Shown piece by piece: positions 6,937 through 11,627 of a stretch of 11,627 bases of DNA. Position numbers and translations under genes: made by a program. Positions within the stretch are counted from its first letter, which is position 1; each line of letters opens with the position of its first letter. The notes beneath the pieces are model-generated. The model saw nothing but the letters and a program-made list of their open reading frames with translations. It was not told the origin of the DNA and searched no databases. Origin of the DNA: Cytophagales bacterium (GTDB taxonomy: Bacteria; Bacteroidota; Bacteroidia; Cytophagales; Cytophagaceae); the NCBI GenBank assembly GCA_025360235.1, contig JANYCO010000184.1, forward strand, positions 1-11,627, read 5' to 3'.

Positions 6937-9768
6937 TTAAATAGAATTTACGCTTATTTGTAATGATCCAATAGTAAAAGTTACATTAGGATTATTAGTT
7001 GCAATCCTTATATATAAATCTATTTTATCATTTGTTAAAAGTGGAATAATACATTCATATATAAAACTTGGTCCAGAGTTACCAGAGCTTATATTAAAAA
7101 ATACTCTACTCTCCGTACCACTAACTAAAGTATTATTTTTAAATAATACAAAATTTCCGCTTCTACTTGCGCTATATGAGCCATCAAATATAATACTAAT
7201 CTTAGCATAAATGGGGTATAAACCACTGTATGTAAAACTGGCACTACCATCACTAGTAAAATACTTTGAGTATTGAATAGTTGTAATAACTGCATTTGAA
7301 ACTTTTACATATACTTGAGGCGTAGCTATAACTTGGCTAACATTTGCGTTAGAATTCAAAACTATAGCTGGGACTTTGCCAAAATAAGTACCACCTACAA
7401 TAATATCTCCGTTAGTATCTATAGTAATTCTATTACCTACTACTTCATCTACAATATGGAAGTTACCTGTACTATCGCTATCTAGTGAATAAGGGCGCCC
7501 AGTACCACCAGTTTTATTATTATCTATTTTAATTTTAGTATGGTTAGAAGTCCCACTAGCTCTAATTACAGTCGTATCATCTGTAATATTATTATAAAAA
7601 CCACCATTAATATACAATCCAGCAGTATCAGCATTAACAGTAGCGTTCACGTGAATACTACTGTTAAAGCTACTTATATAGTTAGTGGCTATAGTAGAGT
7701 ATTTCCACCTCAGGATTTCAAAGTCAGTACCTAAAGTTTCATTGACTAACCCATGAAGACTCAAATATGTAAAATCATCAGCTGGATTATAATATCTCAA
7801 ATCAAAATCATATCCATCAAGTGATTGAAATTTTAAATTAGTACTGCCAGTTTGACCTGTTGTAGGCTGAATTGAATTATATAAAATAACTTTGTTATTT
7901 AGATAATTTAAATATAAAATTTGGTTATCTGTACTTATATTAAGGTTAGGATTTAATGTAGTTCCAATTGTTCCTGTACCAAATCCTTCAACTACTCCTA
8001 CAATAGTAATAGGACCACCGCTTCCTCCAATAGTTACCCAATTACCTGCTCCATTTAGGAATTTTGTTCCATCAGTCGGGTATCCGCTAAGCTTCGATGG
8101 GCTAAGATCCATAATTGTAGCTGTAATATTACCAGATGCTAAAGTACCACTACCGGTCACATCTCCAGTTAAACTTAGTAGTATATCATCAACATACTTC
8201 TTAGATGCAGCAGAATTATTGTTAGCAGGTGTAACAGGAACTAAAATATCTCCTAAAAATTCTGCATTCACATAATTTTGATAAACCCATGTATTTTCAG
8301 TGGTATCAAAACGAATATCATAGACTAACTTAGGGACAGCAGATGTCCCATTTGTTGCAACAAATTCAAAATATGATCCCAGTTCAATGCTACCGCTACC
8401 AGTAGCAAATTTATAACTAACACCATCAATAGTGTTATAAAACTCTAAATCAGTACCAAGACCAGAAGTATTATAAATATTCTCAAGCCTAATAACATAG
8501 TCTTGGCTATTCATCCTAAATACTTGAGTGCTACCATTTAACGGGACAATGTTAGCTAAAGTCGTATTAATTGTACTTCCAACAGCTGTTCCCGTAACAA
8601 CACCAGTTAAAGTATTAACTCCACCACTTCCGCCACCGCCTAGATTAGCTAATCCCCAAGCTTTAGTAATATAATCTTGCGCATCTACAGGGTCACCTGC
8701 ATTAGTCACTCTGTGACCAAATAAATTGAAGTTATTATCTTTAATCTGAAAAATATCTACAATGACATTATTTACGAAACTCTGTAGTTTCCAAATACCA
8801 ATTCCTTCAGTGGAATCAGTTATGTGATTTATCCTATATCCAGATAATTCAACATTTCCCCAGGCTAATATTGTTTCTGTTGGTACAAGACCTGGAGCTC
8901 TAGCATTATCTAATCTAAAACCACCAAGGCTTTCGGGAACACTTTGAGTCCCAAATATTATCCTTTGTAATTGACTATCTACCTCGAGATCACTAGTAAT
9001 ACGCTTTATTCTAGCAATTGCGCTACCACCACCTGTTACAGTTAACGTTCCATCAATAACTCTATCTAAAAAGTCATAGTTAATTGCATCATCAATTTCC
9101 TCTACAACAGAATTAAGATTCTTGATTCTGTTATTATTTAAATCAACTGTCGCAACAGCCAATTTAATTTGATCAAGTGTTAACTGTAATACAGTTGGAA
9201 CAACTCCTCCAACAATACCATTACCAGTAACTTCACCAACCAAGTTAATATTGAGGCCACTACCCCCACCTCCAGTAGGGGTAGTGCTAATAACTCCACC
9301 AGTGCTATATAATAATCCATCCATCATGGTACTTAATACCTGAGCATTAGGTAACTTAGGCGAAGGATGGCCGATTATATAATCGGCTTGACGAGTTAGC
9401 ATTAAATCAGCTTTGACATCTATAAGAGCTGGCGAAGGCACAGCCTTACCAGTAACATCACCGATTAAAATATAATTCTCAGGTAAATTAATACCTAGTT
9501 GTAAATCACCATTAAAGAAATTAAATATGGGTCTCCAGTCAGTGTTAGCAACACCATTGTATAATACATAATATGTGTTAACATCTAACACATAACATGT
9601 CATTCCTTGAACACGACGCAAAGAACTTATATTATCTCTAGCAGTTAAAGTGGGAACTGTTCTATGACCACCATATCCATACTCGTCTCTATGAGTTGGA
9701 TATAAATCAACCACGTCTGTTGGGCTTATAAAGCCTGTAATCGGTATACCACCTTGTAGTATTGTCAC
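6937..9768 (-). CDS. Phage tail-fibre protein, 943 residues, with attachment-like N-terminus
   Basis: Residues 18-60 contain YPTHRDEYGYGGHR and, further on, LTARDNI...RRVQGMTCYV, a pattern I recognise from many phage tail and fibre proteins. Residues 95-115 hold NYILIGDVTGKAVPSPAL, another recurring element. After a glycine hinge (166-171) and a degenerate repeat (about 195-240) comes a head module at 251-377 that is N-terminal in the other two fibres. Another hinge follows (377-383). LTGxVxGTG-type modules lie at about 385-462 and 587-665, separated by an ASKKYVDD...LTGDVTGSGTL...SPSKLSGYP element (520-577). Residues 718-797 match a section of the 1398-residue fibre ending in GNRITIDTNGDIIVGG. 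The C-terminal ~140 residues look like a C1q/TNF-like beta-sandwich tip (inference). The start is GTG, chosen because GAGAGG lies 8 bases upstream and the N-terminal motif needs it; GTGA overlaps the lipase stop. It may join the fibre complex to the baseplate. Confidence 0.85.
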   Translation of the reverse strand: MTILQGGIPITGFISPTDVVDLYPTHRDEYGYGGHRTVPTLTARDNISSLRRVQGMTCYVLDVNTYYVLYNGVANTDWRPIFNFFNGDLQLGINLPENYILIGDVTGKAVPSPALIDVKADLMLTRQADYIIGHPSPKLPNAQVLSTMMDGLLYSTGGVISTTPTGGGGSGLNINLVGEVTGNGIVGGVVPTVLQLTLDQIKLAVATVDLNNNRIKNLNSVVEEIDDAINYDFLDRVIDGTLTVTGGGSAIARIKRITSDLEVDSQLQRIIFGTQSVPESLGGFRLDNARAPGLVPTETILAWGNVELSGYRINHITDSTEGIGIWKLQSFVNNVIVDIFQIKDNNFNLFGHRVTNAGDPVDAQDYITKAWGLANLGGGGSGGVNTLTGVVTGTAVGSTINTTLANIVPLNGSTQVFRMNSQDYVIRLENIYNTSGLGTDLEFYNTIDGVSYKFATGSGSIELGSYFEFVATNGTSAVPKLVYDIRFDTTENTWVYQNYVNAEFLGDILVPVTPANNNSAASKKYVDDILLSLTGDVTGSGTLASGNITATIMDLSPSKLSGYPTDGTKFLNGAGNWVTIGGSGGPITIVGVVEGFGTGTIGTTLNPNLNISTDNQILYLNYLNNKVILYNSIQPTTGQTGSTNLKFQSLDGYDFDLRYYNPADDFTYLSLHGLVNETLGTDFEILRWKYSTIATNYISSFNSSIHVNATVNADTAGLYINGGFYNNITDDTTVIRASGTSNHTKIKIDNNKTGGTGRPYSLDSDSTGNFHIVDEVVGNRITIDTNGDIIVGGTYFGKVPAIVLNSNANVSQVIATPQVYVKVSNAVITTIQYSKYFTSDGSASFTYSGLYPIYAKISIIFDGSYSASRSGNFVLFKNNTLVSGTESRVFFNISSGNSGPSFIYECIIPLLTNDKIDLYIRIATNNPNVTFTIGSLQISVNSI
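8638..9018 (-). other. Head module placed internally in the 943-residue fibre
   Basis: Residues 251-377 align by eye with the N-termini of the other fibres (nucleotides 6214-6657 and 4093-4518). Shared elements are I..I...L.VDS, FGTQ.VP..LGG, NAR.P, PTETI, GYR.NH, G....LQSF..N, then a KI/RVTN..DP element and a glycine hinge. It marks a domain that has been moved between positions. Confidence 0.75.
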
Positions 9769-10853
9769 GCCACTAACCTCTCATAAATATCTATAATAGC
9801 TGCCTGATCATTATTATAAGTTATATCAGTAGCTTGGTCCATTGCCGCGAAAAATTCATCATCAGATTTATCTAATGCTTCATTTAAATAAGGAGAATAA
9901 GGATTCTCAAACTTATAATAATAAATTTGTTCTAATGTGCTATCTGATAGCATTCTAATATCTAAATCTGATGCTTCAACTTGACCATTACTGCTAATAA
10001 AATATAAAGACTTCATCAAGGCAAACATACTACTTGTAGGATCACCTGAAGTATCACCCATGAAATTATCTTTTGCTCTACCTGTAGAAAGACCAAGAAC
10101 TACAACCCTATTGGCTAAAGGCGCTTCACCTCTCGCATATGCTGCTGCATTCTTCTCTTTAGCTAAAGATATACCAGCTTGTATAGGGTAGTTATTAAAT
10201 AATCCACCATCTAAATATGTTCTACCTTCAAAACTATATGATGGTAAATAAATTGGAGCTGCCCCAGAGGCGGTAGTAACATCAAAAACTCTAGAATTAG
10301 CACCAGTGTAAATATTACTACCAGTATAATCAGAGAAATAAGTAAATCTATTTCTATCTAATTCATAAGCAGGAAATAAAACACTTGTATTTAGTTCATT
10401 AATTTTAGTCTCACCAAACAAATCATAAAGACCTTTTTGTAAAATGAGATCACCAAAATTACTGATCGCTCCACCGCTATCTCCTCGACATACCGACCTA
10501 TAAAAAGGCTCATTTGCTAAGACTAATGCTACTTCTTGTACAAAAGTATCTATTCTATTAGATAAGGTAGTAGCATCACAGCCAATAGGGAAGCTTCTAG
10601 TGGTAAAAACAGACTTTGACTGAGTAAGTACAAAATCATTTAACATGGGGTCGTCTGGAGAATACCCATTAGCATATGCAGCTCCTTGCATTGCTCCACT
10701 AGAAGTTCCACAAATTACATCAAAATATTTCCATATTTCTGTCGGTATGATGCCAAATTGTGCACAAAATTTGCTTAAAAATCTTTGAGGAGCTCTTCCA
10801 CGAGTACCTCCTCCTTGAATACATAAAATTCTTAACGTTCTTGGATCAAGCAT
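9765..10853 (-). CDS. Patatin-like phospholipase (PNPLA family)
   Basis: This 362-residue protein carries the full patatin signature. The glycine-rich oxyanion loop GGGTRG is at residues 14-19, the nucleophile elbow GTSSG at 49-53 gives catalytic Ser51, and DGG at 215-217 gives catalytic Asp215. A VVVLGLSTG strand at 250-258 matches the VLSLGTG-type strand usual after the Asp. The common Asp before the oxyanion loop is Gln here (Q13). Patatins hydrolyse ester bonds of phospholipids and other lipids, releasing fatty acids. No signal peptide or membrane segment is seen, so it is cytosolic when made, or carried on a particle. The length fits a single catalytic domain with a ~100-residue tail. 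Its ATG directly follows the upstream TAA, with no convincing Shine-Dalgarno in the preceding ~25 bases, so translation probably relies on re-initiation. Its TGA overlaps the next start by four bases. Placement among fibre genes suggests a role in the particle or in entry (inference). The family call is firm; substrate and role are unknown. Confidence 0.93.
   Translation of the reverse strand: MLDPRTLRILCIQGGGTRGRAPQRFLSKFCAQFGIIPTEIWKYFDVICGTSSGAMQGAAYANGYSPDDPMLNDFVLTQSKSVFTTRSFPIGCDATTLSNRIDTFVQEVALVLANEPFYRSVCRGDSGGAISNFGDLILQKGLYDLFGETKINELNTSVLFPAYELDRNRFTYFSDYTGSNIYTGANSRVFDVTTASGAAPIYLPSYSFEGRTYLDGGLFNNYPIQAGISLAKEKNAAAYARGEAPLANRVVVLGLSTGRAKDNFMGDTSGDPTSSMFALMKSLYFISSNGQVEASDLDIRMLSDSTLEQIYYYKFENPYSPYLNEALDKSDDEFFAAMDQATDITYNNDQAAIIDIYERLVA
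9777..9782 (-). promoter_or_regulatory. Ribosome binding site GAGAGG deciding a GTG start
   Basis: The minus strand reads GAGAGG, then 8 bases, then GTG at 9768-9766. The site lies inside the last codons of the lipase gene. It supports the GTG start for the 943-residue fibre, as there is no ATG close by in that frame. Confidence 0.7.
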
Positions 10854-11627
10854 TTATTTTATATTTATTGTTATACTACCATTTAGCTCATAAAATGAAC
10901 GATAGCAATAATAAGTTTGTGTCACTGCAAAATTATTAGTAATGCTCACAATTTCAGGATCTATAACAGGTACATCTAAGCCAGTACTCACATCAGTAAA
11001 GTTAACTCTAGTTCCCATTGATGTTGGATAACAAAACCATTTGTAGCCACCAGGTAACATAGCATAATCACCATTGATGTTATCAGTTAGTGTTGCCAAT
11101 CTTAGCGCCTTAACATTAGTTGAAGTTAAAGTTGTCAAAGCGCTTTCCCCAACAAATATTCTATCTTGAACTGGTATATCAAACAATTTCATAAAACTAT
11201 CCCCAAGAGTATTTTGCGCTTCTATCTTAAAACTAATCGTCGTTGGTGTTACAGAAAATATTTCAGGCAAAGTTACTTCATATTGACCAGTATTGTCTAT
11301 GTGATCAGCTAACACAAGCGATTCATTCACATAAGTAATAATTATTGAATTAGGTGCTAATAACATAGGGTTTACGATAACCCAGTCTGCAAAATAGTTA
11401 CCAGCAGGTATGTCTTCACCAACTTCCAAAGCAGGAGGTAATAATGGGATATCAATACTAAAATCACTAAATGAAGGCAATCCAGAATTTGAATATAATA
11501 AACCTGTCCATAATTCTTGTAGCGAGACGTTATCAAAAGTCGTTCCCTCAGGAAAACCCCCAACAGACATTGGCATAGGAGCTGAATTAGTATATTTAAA
11601 ATCTCCTGTAGAGCTTCCCCCACCACC
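10854..11627 (-). CDS. Phage structural (fibre/tail) protein, C-terminal part; start lies beyond the window
   Basis: The reading frame is open to the right edge, so 257 residues are visible and the true start is outside. The first ATG in view (11574-11576) is preceded in frame by 17 codons that begin with a glycine run (GGGGSS) followed by TGDFKYTNSAP. Such glycine hinges also follow domains in the other fibre proteins here. Next comes a motif of the form VGGxxxGTTFxNxxLQExWxxLLY, which I recognise from memory as a recurring element near the C-termini of phage tail proteins. The remainder is rich in beta-strand-forming residues with Ser/Thr/Asn, which suits Ig-like or beta-sandwich domains (inference). 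No enzyme motif is visible. The stop TAA (10854-10856) directly abuts the ATG of the lipase gene. Confidence is good that this is a fragment of a phage structural protein; the exact role (fibre, baseplate or appendage) cannot be told. Confidence 0.72.
   Translation of the reverse strand, partial: GGGGSSTGDFKYTNSAPMPMSVGGFPEGTTFDNVSLQELWTGLLYSNSGLPSFSDFSIDIPLLPPALEVGEDIPAGNYFADWVIVNPMLLAPNSIIITYVNESLVLADHIDNTGQYEVTLPEIFSVTPTTISFKIEAQNTLGDSFMKLFDIPVQDRIFVGESALTTLTSTNVKALRLATLTDNINGDYAMLPGGYKWFCYPTSMGTRVNFTDVSTGLDVPVIDPEIVSITNNFAVTQTYYCYRSFYELNGSITINIK

Noticed and set aside
9765..10853. Lipase as a CapV-type effector of a CBASS anti-phage system
   Set aside because: No cyclase or other defence gene is near, and the gene is coupled to structural genes on both sides. 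The effector idea cannot be excluded for the family but has no support here.
11372..11626. Minus-strand open frame overlapping the right-edge gene in another frame
   Set aside because: The in-frame alternative encodes a recognisable phage motif (VGG...GTTF...LLY), while this one yields a composition-biased product without motifs.
30..11627. Alternative genetic code (reassigned TAG or TGA), as in some large phages
   Set aside because: TAG (30-32), TGA (322-324, 9765-9767) and TAA all end genes at sensible places, and no in-frame stop interrupts the large genes.

Overview
This window looks like part of the tail-fibre (host-recognition) cluster of a tailed bacteriophage, a prophage, or a phage-derived particle. 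All seven supported genes lie on the minus strand and are tightly packed, and no gap exceeds 126 bases. The DNA is AT-rich (roughly one third G+C by eye, not calculated). Several starts carry clear Shine-Dalgarno sequences (AAGGAG, GAGAGG), two starts are GTG, and TAA, TAG and TGA all end genes. This points to prokaryotic translation with the standard bacterial code. Nothing here identifies the host or the phage group, and there is no capsid, packaging, replication, integrase or lysis gene.

In transcription order (right to left) the layout is as follows. (1) 11627-10854 is the 3' part of a phage structural protein whose start lies outside the window. (2) 10853-9765 is a complete patatin-like phospholipase with an intact Ser-Asp dyad. 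(3) 9768-6937 is a 943-residue fibre protein with an attachment-like N-terminus. (4) 6909-6682 is a 75-residue coiled-coil protein. (5) 6657-4645 is a 670-residue fibre protein. (6) After the only sizeable gap, 4518-322 is a 1398-residue repetitive fibre protein. (7) 263-30 is a 77-residue helical protein. The lipase starts directly after the stop of gene 1 (TAAATG) and its stop overlaps the start of gene 3 (GTGA), so it appears to be co-translated with the fibre genes.

The three fibre proteins are built from a shared kit. It includes a ~145-residue head module followed by a glycine hinge. It also includes GGTG linkers running into six-residue beta repeats, 'LDQF...TDA' repeat units, an ~80-residue LTGxVxGTG module, and different C-terminal domains that look like one beta-sandwich (C1q/TNF-like) architecture. 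The head module is N-terminal in two fibres but internal in the third, where a separate ~245-residue domain precedes it.

The working model (inference) is a particle with several different fibres, one of which may anchor the others, plus a lipase made with them that may act on host lipid during entry. The lipase-fibre coupling and the two small helical genes next to fibre genes are the most interesting parts. The repeat motifs themselves are of kinds I recognise from other phage fibres.
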